From Bradyrhizobium sp. AZCC 1719 (GTDB taxonomy: Bacteria > Pseudomonadota > Alphaproteobacteria > Rhizobiales > Xanthobacteraceae), in assembly GCF_036924525.1 (NCBI RefSeq), contig NZ_JAZHRU010000001.1, positions 7,035,001-7,099,000 on the forward strand: a stretch of DNA of 64,000 nt, written 5' to 3'. The notes below the pieces were generated by a model. It saw nothing but the letters and a program-made list of their open reading frames with translations, did no database searches and was not told where the DNA came from. The position numbers were made by a program, and so were the translations under genes. Numbering within the stretch: the stretch's first letter is position 1; each line of letters starts with the position of its first letter. Shown in pieces: positions 17,799 through 26,442 of the stretch.

Positions 17799-19580
17799 TT
17801 ACGACGCGCGGGTGACGCGAAGGACTTCTTCGAGCGAAGTCTCGCCGGCCCCGACCTTCACCAGGCCATCTTCGTAGAGTGTGTGAAAGCCTGCTTCGCG
17901 CGCAAGCTGCTCGACCGCGCGCTGGTCCTGGCTCCTTCTTCCGATCGCTTCGCGGATGCTGTCGTCGATGACCAAGAGCTCCGATATCGTGGTGCGGCCG
18001 CTATAGCCGGTATTGCCGCAGGCCTCGCAGCCGACCGGCTCGCGGCTGTGTGACCAATCCACTTGCGGATGGGCGGCTATCGCCATCTTCAGCTTGCCAT
18101 GCGCCCGTTCGCTGGCGCTGTGCGGCCGCGCGCAGGCGGGGCAAAGCTTTCTGACCAGGCGCTGCGCCATCACGCCTGCGATCGTCGAGGCGAGAAGGTA
18201 GCGCTCCAGTCCGATATCGATCAGGCGCGTGATCGCGGCAATCGCGCTGTTGGTGTGCAGGGTCGAAAACACCAGATGGCCGGTCAGCGCTGCCTGGATG
18301 GCGATGCGCGCGGTTTCGAGGTCACGGATTTCGCCGATCATGACGATGTCCGGATCCTGGCGCAGGATCGAGCGAAGCGCCGTTGGGAAGTCGAGACCGA
18401 TCTGCGGCTGGACCTGGATCTGGTTGATCCCGGAGAGCTGATACTCGATCGGATCTTCCACGGTGAACAGTTTTAGCTCGGGCCGGTTGAGATCCTTCAG
18501 GGCGGTGTAGAGCGTCGTCGTCTTGCCGCTGCCGGTCGGGCCGGTGACGAGGATGATGCCGTTGGGCAGCGCCATCAGGCGACGGAGGCTTTCCTGCGTC
18601 CTGCCGTCGAGCCCGAGCTTGGTGAAATCCAGCTCCACCCGGGTCCGATCGAGGATTCGCATGACAACGCTTTCGCCGAACACCGTCGGCAAGGTCGAGA
18701 CGCGGATATCGATCTCGACGCCGCGCACCACCGTCTTGATGCGGCCATCCTGCGGCAGCCTCCGCTCGGCGATATCGAGCTTGGCCATGATCTTCATGCG
18801 CGTCGTCAGCGCTGCCCGCAGCGCCGCAGGCACCAGGCGCTCCTGCTGCAAAAATCCGTCGATGCGGTAGCGAACGGCCACCGCATCACGCCCGGGCTCG
18901 ATGTGCACGTCGGATGCGCCGCGCTCGACAGCTCTCGCAATGATCTGGTTCACCAGCCGGATGACCGGTGCTTCGTTGGCGATATCGCGCAAGCGCTCGA
19001 CATCGAATTCACTGCCGTCGTTGCCGGCGATCGCGATGCCGTCGGTTTCCTCGGCGTGCGTCTCGGACGTCGCGTCCTGATACAGCGTCCGCAAGGCGCG
19101 CTCGATTTCCGCCGGAGCGATCACGGCGAGATCGACGCGCACGTCGAGCATGTAGCTGATGGCCTTGGCGGCCTCGTCGACGAAGGGATCGGCGGTGGCA
19201 ATCAAGAGGCGCCGGCCGTCGAACGAGATCGGCAGGATCCGGTTGGTCTTGAGGAAGGAGAGCTGCAAGCGATCAGCTAGAACAGGTCGCGTCGGGATAT
19301 CCGCCGGCTCGATCAGCGGCAGGCCGCAATAGGTGGCGTAGGCCTGACAAAGGTCGGCCTCGGAAATCAGGCCGAGCTTGACCAGCACGAGGTCGAAGCG
19401 CTCGGAGGCCGCGTCGGCGGCCCGCCGGGCCCGGCCGATGGCGGCGGGATCGACCAGATCCTTGCCGAGCAGAAGGTCGGAAAACGCCTGCGCGAAGCCG
19501 GCGTCTCTTGGACCCGGCCATTCCGTTCCCCGGCTCAAAGGTGTGGCCGGGCGCAACAATTGCTGGATATCGAATGACAT
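17799..19580 (-). CDS. gspE: Type II secretion ATPase GspE
   Basis: The 593-residue cytoplasmic motor of the secretion system. The N-terminal MshEN/GSPII_E_N-like domain covers residues 60-165. The ATPase core has Walker A GPTGSGKT at 347-354, the Asp box with TVEDPIEYQ, a Walker B region (PDIVMIGEIRDLETA) and the His box. A zinc-binding insert has two cysteine pairs (LCPAC and GCEAC), a GspE feature. The N-terminal domain in relatives binds c-di-GMP or GspL; which applies here cannot be told. It is the first gene of the gspEFHIJ run and divergent from gspK. Confidence 0.94.
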   Translation of the reverse strand: MSFDIQQLLRPATPLSRGTEWPGPRDAGFAQAFSDLLLGKDLVDPAAIGRARRAADAASERFDLVLVKLGLISEADLCQAYATYCGLPLIEPADIPTRPVLADRLQLSFLKTNRILPISFDGRRLLIATADPFVDEAAKAISYMLDVRVDLAVIAPAEIERALRTLYQDATSETHAEETDGIAIAGNDGSEFDVERLRDIANEAPVIRLVNQIIARAVERGASDVHIEPGRDAVAVRYRIDGFLQQERLVPAALRAALTTRMKIMAKLDIAERRLPQDGRIKTVVRGVEIDIRVSTLPTVFGESVVMRILDRTRVELDFTKLGLDGRTQESLRRLMALPNGIILVTGPTGSGKTTTLYTALKDLNRPELKLFTVEDPIEYQLSGINQIQVQPQIGLDFPTALRSILRQDPDIVMIGEIRDLETARIAIQAALTGHLVFSTLHTNSAIAAITRLIDIGLERYLLASTIAGVMAQRLVRKLCPACARPHSASERAHGKLKMAIAAHPQVDWSHSREPVGCEACGNTGYSGRTTISELLVIDDSIREAIGRRSQDQRAVEQLAREAGFHTLYEDGLVKVGAGETSLEEVLRVTRAS

Positions 19581-19732
19581 TCGCGCTCGGCGGTCTCGCG
19601 GGGGTCAGCGTCGGCGCGATTCTAGGAGGTTTTGATTAACCAAAGCTTTGACGCTTTGTTTGCCATTCCTGCGTAAATATCGGCCGAAGACGCAAGATCA
19701 GGCCGCCTGTCCGGCCCCCAGCAAGGCTTCCC

Positions 19733-20647
19733 GTGGCAAACCGGCCAGAGGCTCGAACGAACCGATTTGCCGTCCCTGGCCGGCCGGAACGCCTCGCCCT
19801 GCCCCGCCGCAAGACCAGCCAATCGGGCTTCGCGCTGGTTGCCGTGATCTGGACGCTGGGCCTGATTACACTGCTGGGAATGGCCGTCATCGTCGGTGCG
19901 CGTTACCGCACCAAGACATCGTCGAACTACGCCGCGGTGGCCGCGGCTGAGATGGCGGCAGAGAGCGCCGTCAACCTGACGATTGCTACGGCGCTCGGGG
20001 CAACGCCCGATCAGGGCGTTAATTTTCCGTTGCGTTGCCGATTGCCTGGCGGCGAACGCGCCACGATCACGGTTGAAGAAGAGACCGGAAAGATCGACCT
20101 GAACACGGCGAGCCCTGCCGCGCTGACGCGCTTCTTCACCGCGCTCACGGGCGATCAGTCGAGAGGCACTCGCATCGCCGCGCACGTCGTCGAATTCCGC
20201 AATCCAAAGGCGCAAGCCGCGCCGGCTACCAAGCCGGCTGAAGCACGCTTCACGACCGTGATGCAGCTCGATCAGATCGACGGCATGTCGCCCCGGCTGT
20301 TTCGGACAGCGCTTCGCCATGTCACGGTTCGCTCCGGACGGCCTGAGCCCGACATGGACGCTGCTTCTCCCGCTACGCTCAGGTTGCTAAACGTCCAGCC
20401 GAAGCAGACTCCCCGCAAACGAGGGTTGCCCGCGGGCGGCAGCATCACCATCCGCGCGGATATCAGCGCCGCAGACGGCACGCGCTTCATCCGCGAGGCG
20501 CTGGTCTCACTGGAAAGCGGCAACGGGCGTCCCTTCGTGATCCGCGAGTGGCGGCGCGGGGATATCGATCCATCCAGCGCGCGGCAGCAGCACCCCCAGG
20601 GCACCGCGCGCGCATGCCTGCGCGTTCGCGACGCGGCGGCAAGCTGA
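19733..20647 (+). CDS. gspK: Minor pseudopilin GspK (opposite strand)
   Basis: A 304-residue pseudopilin on the strand opposite to the rest of the system. An extended basic leader ends before SG-FALVAVIWTLGLITLLGM. Position 5 after the cleavage site is Val, as is usual for GspK, which lacks the conserved Glu. The body includes the helix-hairpin-helix-like GKIDLNTASPAAL motif typical of GspK, and a second one near SPATLRLLNVQ. It starts with GTG. The roughly 150-base gap to gspE should carry divergent promoters. GspK caps the pseudopilus tip. Confidence 0.85.
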   Translation: MANRPEARTNRFAVPGRPERLALPRRKTSQSGFALVAVIWTLGLITLLGMAVIVGARYRTKTSSNYAAVAAAEMAAESAVNLTIATALGATPDQGVNFPLRCRLPGGERATITVEEETGKIDLNTASPAALTRFFTALTGDQSRGTRIAAHVVEFRNPKAQAAPATKPAEARFTTVMQLDQIDGMSPRLFRTALRHVTVRSGRPEPDMDAASPATLRLLNVQPKQTPRKRGLPAGGSITIRADISAADGTRFIREALVSLESGNGRPFVIREWRRGDIDPSSARQQHPQGTARACLRVRDAAAS

Positions 20648-20675
20648 TGCACCGCATCGACGATAAAGCCGCAGA

Positions 20676-21128
20676 CTAGCCTTTGGAATTGAGTATGACC
20701 GGCGGCGGCAGAGGTGGCACCGGCGGAGGCGGCGGACGGACCGAGCCTTCGAGCTTCAGACGCTCCTCGACGACGGCGGGACCGGGCTCCATCACGGTGC
20801 AGCCCTTGTAGCGCTGCAGATCGGCGAGCGCGTCGAGCCGCCTGCGCTCATCGATGAGCTGCTTGGGCGCATCCAGCGGATATCTTTCGTAGCCGTAGCC
20901 GGCCAAGGGGCCCACCGCCAGCCAATACTCCAGCCGGGCGGCGCGCCGCGCCGCGTAGCGAAAGGACGCAGCGATGCCGCTGCAGCTCATCGATTCATCG
21001 ACGGGCAGGATGGCATAGGGCGGCGGCGGCTCGATCGGATAGGCATAGGTCACGCAGCCCGCCAGCGAGCAGGCCATGCTCGACAACAGCCAACAGTTTC
21101 TCCAACAAGTGGCCGCTCGGCGCTTCAC
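20676..21128 (-). CDS. Lipoprotein next to the secretin gene
   Basis: A 150-residue predicted lipoprotein with signal peptide and lipobox LAGC (MACSLAGC, lipid on the Cys at about 25). The mature part is helical with several cysteines, and a Pro-rich C-terminal tail (RPPPPPVPPLPPPV) could span the periplasm or peptidoglycan. It starts with GTG overlapping the gspD stop (GTGA), so it is translated with the secretin. Pilotins (GspS type) are small lipoproteins that guide secretins to the outer membrane, so a pilotin-like role is a reasonable inference. I see no sequence match to support it. Confidence 0.65.
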   Translation of the reverse strand: MKRRAATCWRNCWLLSSMACSLAGCVTYAYPIEPPPPYAILPVDESMSCSGIAASFRYAARRAARLEYWLAVGPLAGYGYERYPLDAPKQLIDERRRLDALADLQRYKGCTVMEPGPAVVEERLKLEGSVRPPPPPVPPLPPPVILNSKG

Positions 21129-23404
21129 TGTGAAATTATCCGCTGCATGGTGTTGGCCGGCGTACGCTCGCGCGACGTCGTGTGGGGCATGTAGACATGC
21201 ATCTTGCGCCGGTATTCTTCCGTCACGAGACGGCCTTCCGTGCCGTCGCGGACAACCTTGGGTGTGATCAGGATGACGAGCTCAGTCTTCTGAACCTGGT
21301 CGCCGCGGTTGGAGAACGCGGCGCCGAGCCCGGGTATGTCGCCGAGCAGCGGGATCTGGTTGCTGGTCTTGCTGGCCTGCTCCTGGATCATGCCGCCGAG
21401 CGCCAGCACCTCGCCGTCATTGACGACGACGGTGGTCTTCACGCGGCGCTGCTGGATGGTCGGCGAGTCGATCCCGGATGACGTGGTTTTCACGACCGCG
21501 CTGACTTCCTGTTCGATCTCGAGCTGCACCCTGCCGCTCTCGTTGATGCGCGGCGTCACCGAAAGGATGACGCCGGTGTCCTGCATGGTGATCGAATTGA
21601 CGATCGCCGTTTGCGCCGTCACCGTGCTGGTGGCGGTCTGCGTGGTGATCGGCACCTGATCGCCGATCTGCAGCCTGGCCGTCTTGTTGTCGAGAACCAT
21701 GAGCGAAGGTGTCGAAATGACGTTGACGCGTGTAATCGCGTTCAATGCGCTGAGCGTCGACGCTATGCTGGCTGCGTTGACGGCATAGTTGAATCCGGGA
21801 AAGACGGATGCGACGCCGCCGGTCAGCGCGTTCGAGAACGAGGCGGTCGGCGTTCCCTTCTTCGATAGCTGCCATTGCACGCCATACTGCAGCTTGTCGT
21901 TAAGCGTCACTTCGGCAATGACGGCTTCGATCAGGACCTGACTGGCCACGACGTCCAACCCCTGGATGACGCGAAGCACGCGCTGGTAATCCCGGTCGTT
22001 GGCCATGATGAGCAGCGAGTTTTTCGTCTCGTCGGCCACGATCTTGAGCGGCGGTTCGCCGCCCGCTCCGTTCGCGGACGGCTGCGGCTCCATCGTATCC
22101 GCCGTCAATGCATCCGGCTCGTTGTTCAGCGCGCGCTGCAGGCTCTGCAGATCGTTGTTGCCAGGATTGACGCCACCCCGGAGAAGCCCGGCCGCCGCGC
22201 CCTGATCCATATCCGTCACCGAGCCACCCGGTCCGGGCGACCTGGCGGAGCTTCCGGAGAAGCTTGCCTGCTTCGATCGCGGCGAAACGCTGCGCGTTGG
22301 CTGCTTCACCACTTTCATTTCGTTCGAGAACATCGACTGCAGCACGCCGGCGAGTTCTGCCACCGGCCGGTTCTGCACCTGATAGACGTGAAGCTGCCGC
22401 TCGGAGCCGGCCGCCTTGGCGTCGAGCCGTCTGATCCAGGTCTGTGCTCTCGGCAAATAGCTCGGCTGCGACGTCACGACCAAAATCGCGCCAAGCCGGG
22501 TGTTTGCGATGAACCTCACGCGCCCCTTGAGCGGCCCTTCCTTTTCGGACGCGAAGATCGCTTTCAACTCGTCGACCATCTTCTCCGGCTGCGCCGTTTT
22601 CACCGGGACCACAGCAAACGACATGCCCTTCATGACATCGACATCGAAGACCGAAATCGAATCCAGCATGCTTTCGATTTCCGCCGGCGAGCCCTTGAGC
22701 GCGAGAATGTTGCGCGCATCGTCGGCCTGCACGATGGCGCCTTTCGGCACCATCGGCTCGAGCACGCGCGCGACTTCGGTCGCGGAAACGTATTTCAGGG
22801 AAACCACGCGAACGCCGTTGCCGGCGATGGCGCTGTCGGCTGGACCATCACCAGTCACGATCGCGCCCGTGGCGGCCTGGTCGGTCGGCGCAATCCGGTA
22901 GGTGCCGCGGCTCTGCACCAGCACCGCGCCGATCGGCGCCAGTGCGGCCTGAAACATCTCCAGCGCCTCGGCCTTGCTGACCGGGCGCGTCGTTTGCACG
23001 GAAATAACGCCGTCGACGCGAGGGTCGACGACGTAGTTCACGCCGATCATGTCGCCGAGAACGGTCTTGGCGGCTTGCTGAAGCGGAACGCTGGCCAGAT
23101 TGAGAACCACGTTGCCATCAGCGCCGACGGCCTTCCGCTTCGAATAGGCGCCGCCGATCATACTGCCGTTGCCGCCATCCATGACCGCAACGGCCTGCGA
23201 TGAGGGTGACGGAAGCGGCACGGCGCCTGTGGGGCCGCCGTCATACGCATAGGTTTGCTCGAGGGAAACGGGCTGTCCCGCCGTCAATCTGGGTTGCGAC
23301 ACCGTGGTCAGGGGCGTCGCGATGGGGGTGGTGCAGCCCGACACAACGTGTATTGCCGCCAAACAGGCGGTTAATCTCGTCGCAAGGCTACGAGAAGGCA
23401 ACAA
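21125..23404 (-). CDS. gspD: Type II secretion secretin GspD
   Basis: A 759-residue outer-membrane secretin. The N-terminus looks like a lipoprotein signal (AAIHVVSGC), unusual for GspD. Then come the N0 domain (MIGVNYVVDPRVDGVISVQT) and N1-N3 KH-like repeats. A Ser/Gly/Pro-rich linker (about 372-440) carries an insert. The secretin core follows, with VLIEAVIAEVTLNDKLQYGV, the VPITTQTATSTVTAQ gate region and LVILITPKVVRDG. The start is TTG with GGGGG about ten bases upstream. It heads a two-gene transcript with a lipoprotein. Confidence 0.93.
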   Translation of the reverse strand: MLPSRSLATRLTACLAAIHVVSGCTTPIATPLTTVSQPRLTAGQPVSLEQTYAYDGGPTGAVPLPSPSSQAVAVMDGGNGSMIGGAYSKRKAVGADGNVVLNLASVPLQQAAKTVLGDMIGVNYVVDPRVDGVISVQTTRPVSKAEALEMFQAALAPIGAVLVQSRGTYRIAPTDQAATGAIVTGDGPADSAIAGNGVRVVSLKYVSATEVARVLEPMVPKGAIVQADDARNILALKGSPAEIESMLDSISVFDVDVMKGMSFAVVPVKTAQPEKMVDELKAIFASEKEGPLKGRVRFIANTRLGAILVVTSQPSYLPRAQTWIRRLDAKAAGSERQLHVYQVQNRPVAELAGVLQSMFSNEMKVVKQPTRSVSPRSKQASFSGSSARSPGPGGSVTDMDQGAAAGLLRGGVNPGNNDLQSLQRALNNEPDALTADTMEPQPSANGAGGEPPLKIVADETKNSLLIMANDRDYQRVLRVIQGLDVVASQVLIEAVIAEVTLNDKLQYGVQWQLSKKGTPTASFSNALTGGVASVFPGFNYAVNAASIASTLSALNAITRVNVISTPSLMVLDNKTARLQIGDQVPITTQTATSTVTAQTAIVNSITMQDTGVILSVTPRINESGRVQLEIEQEVSAVVKTTSSGIDSPTIQQRRVKTTVVVNDGEVLALGGMIQEQASKTSNQIPLLGDIPGLGAAFSNRGDQVQKTELVILITPKVVRDGTEGRLVTEEYRRKMHVYMPHTTSRERTPANTMQRIISQ

Positions 23405-23541
23405 AGTAAAACCCCCAAACCACTTCGCGCCGCGGAGGATTTTGGCGCGTAAATATTCGGTAAAACATCATGGTTAATCGACAGTAAATCTGCCGGAATA
23501 TCGGACACGCCGGGCGCTTGCAGCGAGATTAATCAGCGAGA

Positions 23542-23566
23542 TAATGGGTCCGCTTCGGACCCATTA
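23542..23566. terminator. Perfect hairpin upstream of gspD
   Basis: 11-bp stem TAATGGGTCCG / CGGACCCATTA with a CTT loop, within the 314-base gene-free stretch 23405-23718. No T run on either side. It could be a factor-independent terminator relic or an operator. Confidence 0.45.
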
Positions 23567-23613
23567 ATATAAACCTGCGTCAAGTCTCGAATATAAACCT
23601 GCGTCAAGTCTCG
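23566..23613. repeat. Two perfect 24-bp tandem copies
   Basis: AATATAAACCTGCGTCAAGT plus CTCG occurs twice head to tail (23566-23589 and 23590-23613), directly next to the hairpin. The rest of the stretch 23405-23718 shows no gene. Confidence 0.8.
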
Positions 23614-23718
23614 TCGCCGATCGGTCTGGAACGAGGGCTGCGGCTGGCTGAACCGGGACGGAGCTGCTATATTTAATTCCGGCTCGGCATTTTCGAGCCT
23701 GAATATCAGGATGACGGT

Positions 23719-23886
23719 ATGATGAACCTTGTCGCCGCTCCCGTGAGCGAGACCTTCTCAATCGTTGGAACGTGCATTAATTGCACCGCGCCAGCCAGTC
23801 TGCTGGCGATGATGACCGTCATCGCCATCGGCGTTGCATTGGCCTTGCGCTCGGAACGCCGTAACGGCGTATCCCGCAGGGCCTGA
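23719..23886 (+). CDS. Small membrane protein with CxxC pair
   Basis: A 55-residue ORF (ATG ATG start). A short N-terminal part contains GTCINCTAP, with two cysteines in CxxC spacing. One hydrophobic helix (LLAMMTVIAIGVALAL) and a basic tail (RSERRNGVSRRA) follow. Such a layout would put the cysteines at the periplasmic face. No relative is recognised. The call rests on ORF shape and would fall without conservation. Confidence 0.42.
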   Translation: MMNLVAAPVSETFSIVGTCINCTAPASLLAMMTVIAIGVALALRSERRNGVSRRA

Positions 23887-23904
23887 GCGAAGCAGTCAAT
23901 CCAT

Positions 23905-24105
23905 TTAAACGAGATCGTCGGGCTCGTATTCGACGAACTTCTTGTAGATCCAGCGCCTGCCATCGTGCCGGCGCCACACCTTGCCCCACAGCAGCCGCCC
24001 GGTAATCGAGCGCCTCGGGACCATAACTGTCCAGAGGTGCCAGGCATCCGCCCAGGCCCGCTCCGGGCTGAACGACGTGCTCTGAAACAGGTTATCGCGG
24101 CTCAT
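23905..24105 (-). CDS. Conserved small protein, Trp/Arg-rich
   Basis: A 66-residue protein whose composition (WADAWHLWTVMVPRR, then RLLWGKVWRRHDGRRWIYKK) is typical of a small conserved family in this order that has no assigned function. The start at 24105 is chosen because GGAG precedes it; an ATG six codons earlier is possible. Soluble, basic, with a strikingly high Trp content. Confidence 0.6.
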   Translation of the reverse strand: MSRDNLFQSTSFSPERAWADAWHLWTVMVPRRSITGRLLWGKVWRRHDGRRWIYKKFVEYEPDDLV

Positions 24106-24159
24106 CGGACTGAACTCCGGCATTCAAGGCAAGCCGCGCCGACGCAGACGATGGCGCGT

Positions 24160-24327
24160 TCACATTTCAACTGGTCTGAGACGACGAAGGGAGAATACCT
24201 CGGCTGTAACGCATTCAAGCTGGCGCCGGAGTTCGCACACTTCCCGATATTTTTGCGCGAGATCTTCGGGCCGAGCCTGCGATTGACGCTTGGTGACGAT
24301 TTTCCGGTGCGGGCGATTTCGTTCCAT
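24160..24327 (-). CDS. Small basic protein, Tyr-x-Glu-Val/Leu-Arg motif family
   Basis: A 55-residue ORF. A basic N-terminus (RNRPHRKIVTKRQ) precedes EDLAQKYREVCELRRQLE, which parallels the small proteins at 5718 and 34517. It shares both the KRQ-type basic start and the Y-x-E-V-x-x-L-R pattern with the 5718 protein. Function unknown. Confidence 0.5.
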   Translation of the reverse strand: MERNRPHRKIVTKRQSQARPEDLAQKYREVCELRRQLECVTAEVFSLRRLRPVEM

Positions 24328-24594
24328 GCTTCATCATAGCTTCACCCGTGAGCGGCTCAATCAAAGCCGTCGATTAAGCTAACCGGTCAACCTTACTCGG
24401 CCGCATTCAATCTCAACGTCTCCTATCGCGGGATTGCTTCGCTCGTCGTTCCCGCCAAGGAACCCGTAAATTGACGGGCGAAATCAAATAAACCATTCTG
24501 TCACGAAATGACGGTGCGGCCTCGCATGGCCTCGCCATTTCATGTAGTGAATATCGCCAAACCTATTAATCTCAACGTATTGAGTGGCAAATTA

Positions 24595-25365
24595 ATGCGC
24601 GCAGTATTGCTGGCCGGAGGCCTGGGAACCCGATTTGCCGAGGAGACCGACGTTCGTCCCAAGCCGATGATCGAAATCGGCGGCAAGCCGATCCTGTGGC
24701 ACATCATGAAGATCTACTCTAGCCACGGCATCAACGACTTCATCATCTGCCTTGGCTACAAGGGCTACGTCATCAAGGAATATTTTTCCAACTACTTCCT
24801 GCATCAGTCGAACGTCACCTTCGACCTTCGCGAAAACAGGATGGAGGTTCTGGAGAAGCACGCCGAACCGTGGCGAGTGACGTTGATCGACACCGGCGAA
24901 GAAACCATGATCGGCGGGCGCATCAAGCGAATCCTCCCCTACATCGGCGACGACGACGCCTTCTGCCTGACCTATGGCGACGGCGTGGCCGACATCGACA
25001 TCACCGAAAGCATCGCCTTCCATCGCCGCGAGGGACGCCTGGCGACCGTGACCGGCACGCAGCCGCCCGGCCGTTTTGGCGCCATCAATCATCAGGGCAG
25101 CCGCGTCACCGGCTTTCAGGAAAAGCCGCGCGGCGACGGCAACTGGATCAATGGCGGCTTCTTCGTGCTTTCGCCCAAGGTCGGCGACTATATCGAAGGC
25201 GACGCGACCGTCTGGGAAAAAGAGCCGATGACGAATCTGGCAACGGCCGGTCAGCTCAGCGTGTTCCGTCACGACGGATTCTGGCACCCGATGGATACAT
25301 TGCGGGACAAGCGATATTTGGAAGATCTTTGGTCAAGCAATAAGGCTCCCTGGAAGAAATGGTGA
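24595..25365 (+). CDS. rfbF: Glucose-1-phosphate cytidylyltransferase
   Basis: A 256-residue nucleotidyltransferase that makes CDP-glucose from CTP and glucose-1-phosphate, the entry to CDP-3,6-dideoxyhexoses and related branched sugars. It has LLAGGLGTRFAEETDVRPKP (residues 5-24), the activated-sugar binding GGKPILWHIMKIYSSHG, and CLTYGDGVADIDI with the catalytic Asp. Length equals RfbF. The start at 24595 is chosen because residues encoded further upstream do not belong to the fold. It is the first of four genes with very tight spacing. Confidence 0.9.
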   Translation: MRAVLLAGGLGTRFAEETDVRPKPMIEIGGKPILWHIMKIYSSHGINDFIICLGYKGYVIKEYFSNYFLHQSNVTFDLRENRMEVLEKHAEPWRVTLIDTGEETMIGGRIKRILPYIGDDDAFCLTYGDGVADIDITESIAFHRREGRLATVTGTQPPGRFGAINHQGSRVTGFQEKPRGDGNWINGGFFVLSPKVGDYIEGDATVWEKEPMTNLATAGQLSVFRHDGFWHPMDTLRDKRYLEDLWSSNKAPWKKW

Positions 25366-25379
25366 AGAAGAAAGATTCC

Positions 25380-26423
25380 ATGCGCATTCTTATTACCGGT
25401 TCGATGGGTTATGTCGGCCCTATCCTTACACGCCACCTCCGGCAGAAATTTCCAGACGCCGAATTGATCGGCTTCGACACCGCATTCTTTGCCCACAATC
25501 TTACCGGAGCGGCCCGATTGCCCGAGTCGCTGCTGGATCGCGTGCATTTCGGCGATATCAGAAACTTTCCCCCGGAGCTGCTCGATGGCGTCGATGTCGT
25601 CGTCCATCTGGCTGCGATTTCCAACGATCCGATGGGGAAGGAATTCGAAGGCGTCACCGAAGCGATTAATGAAAAGGCCAGCGTAGCGCTTGCGCAGATG
25701 GCGGAGCAGCGCGGCGTCGGCCGCTTCGTATTCGCCTCGAGCTGCAGCATCTACGGCGCCGCCGAAGGTCGCCCCAAACGCGAAAGCGACTCGCTCAATC
25801 CCCTCACCGCCTATGCGCGATCCAAGGTCGCCATGGAAAACGCGCTTCGCTCGAGCAACGCGGGCAACATGACGGTCACCTGCCTGAGGTTCGCGACCGC
25901 TTGCGGCATGTCGGATCGGCTGCGGCTCGACCTCGTCTTGAACGATTTTGTCGCTAGCGCGCTCGCCACCGGCGAGATCACGGTGCTCAGCGACGGGACG
26001 CCGTGGCGGCCGCTGATCGACGTCGCGGATATGGCTCGGGCTATTGAATGGGCCATCGGGCGCGATGCCGACCGAGGCGGACGGGTTCTCGTGGTCAACG
26101 CCGGCAGCAACGCGGGAAATTATCAGGTACGCGATCTGGCCAACGTGGTGGCGGCCGAACTGCCCGGAACAAGGGTAAGCATCAACACGGCGGCGCCGCC
26201 GGACCTGCGCTCCTATCAGGTTGATTTTTCACTCTTCGCGGAACTGGCTCCTGCGCATCTCCCTGCGGTCCAGCTCGCTCAGTCTGTCAAAAACCTCTAT
26301 GCCGGACTGAAAGGAATGGGCTTCTCGGACAAGGAGTTTCGCTCGTCCTCCTTGATGCGGCTCAAGACACTCAAGGACCACATTGCGGTGGGCCGCCTGT
26401 CTGCCGACCTCCGCTGGCAATAA
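25380..26423 (+). CDS. NAD-dependent epimerase/dehydratase (extended SDR)
   Basis: A 347-residue nucleotide-sugar-modifying enzyme. The Rossmann motif is RILITGSMGYVGPIL (TGxxGxxG-like), the active-site Ser lies in FASSCSIYGA and the YxxxK pair in TAYARSKVAME. It could be a 4,6-dehydratase, epimerase or reductase. The THD-type motif of sugar 4,6-dehydratases is not evident, so epimerase/reductase is preferred. An ATG seven codons upstream overlapping rfbF is an alternative start. Context says the substrate is a CDP-sugar, by inference. Confidence 0.82.
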   Translation: MRILITGSMGYVGPILTRHLRQKFPDAELIGFDTAFFAHNLTGAARLPESLLDRVHFGDIRNFPPELLDGVDVVVHLAAISNDPMGKEFEGVTEAINEKASVALAQMAEQRGVGRFVFASSCSIYGAAEGRPKRESDSLNPLTAYARSKVAMENALRSSNAGNMTVTCLRFATACGMSDRLRLDLVLNDFVASALATGEITVLSDGTPWRPLIDVADMARAIEWAIGRDADRGGRVLVVNAGSNAGNYQVRDLANVVAAELPGTRVSINTAAPPDLRSYQVDFSLFAELAPAHLPAVQLAQSVKNLYAGLKGMGFSDKEFRSSSLMRLKTLKDHIAVGRLSADLRWQ

Positions 26424-26442
26424 TCTTGAAAGGCTGACAATC

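Noticed and set aside
21875..23203. Long plus-strand open frame (442 codons) opposite gspD
   Set aside because: Composition is His/Arg-rich with no domain or motif; it is the antisense shadow of the GC-rich secretin gene.
23566..23613. Possible CRISPR array
   Set aside because: Two directly joined copies with no spacer and no cas genes nearby.
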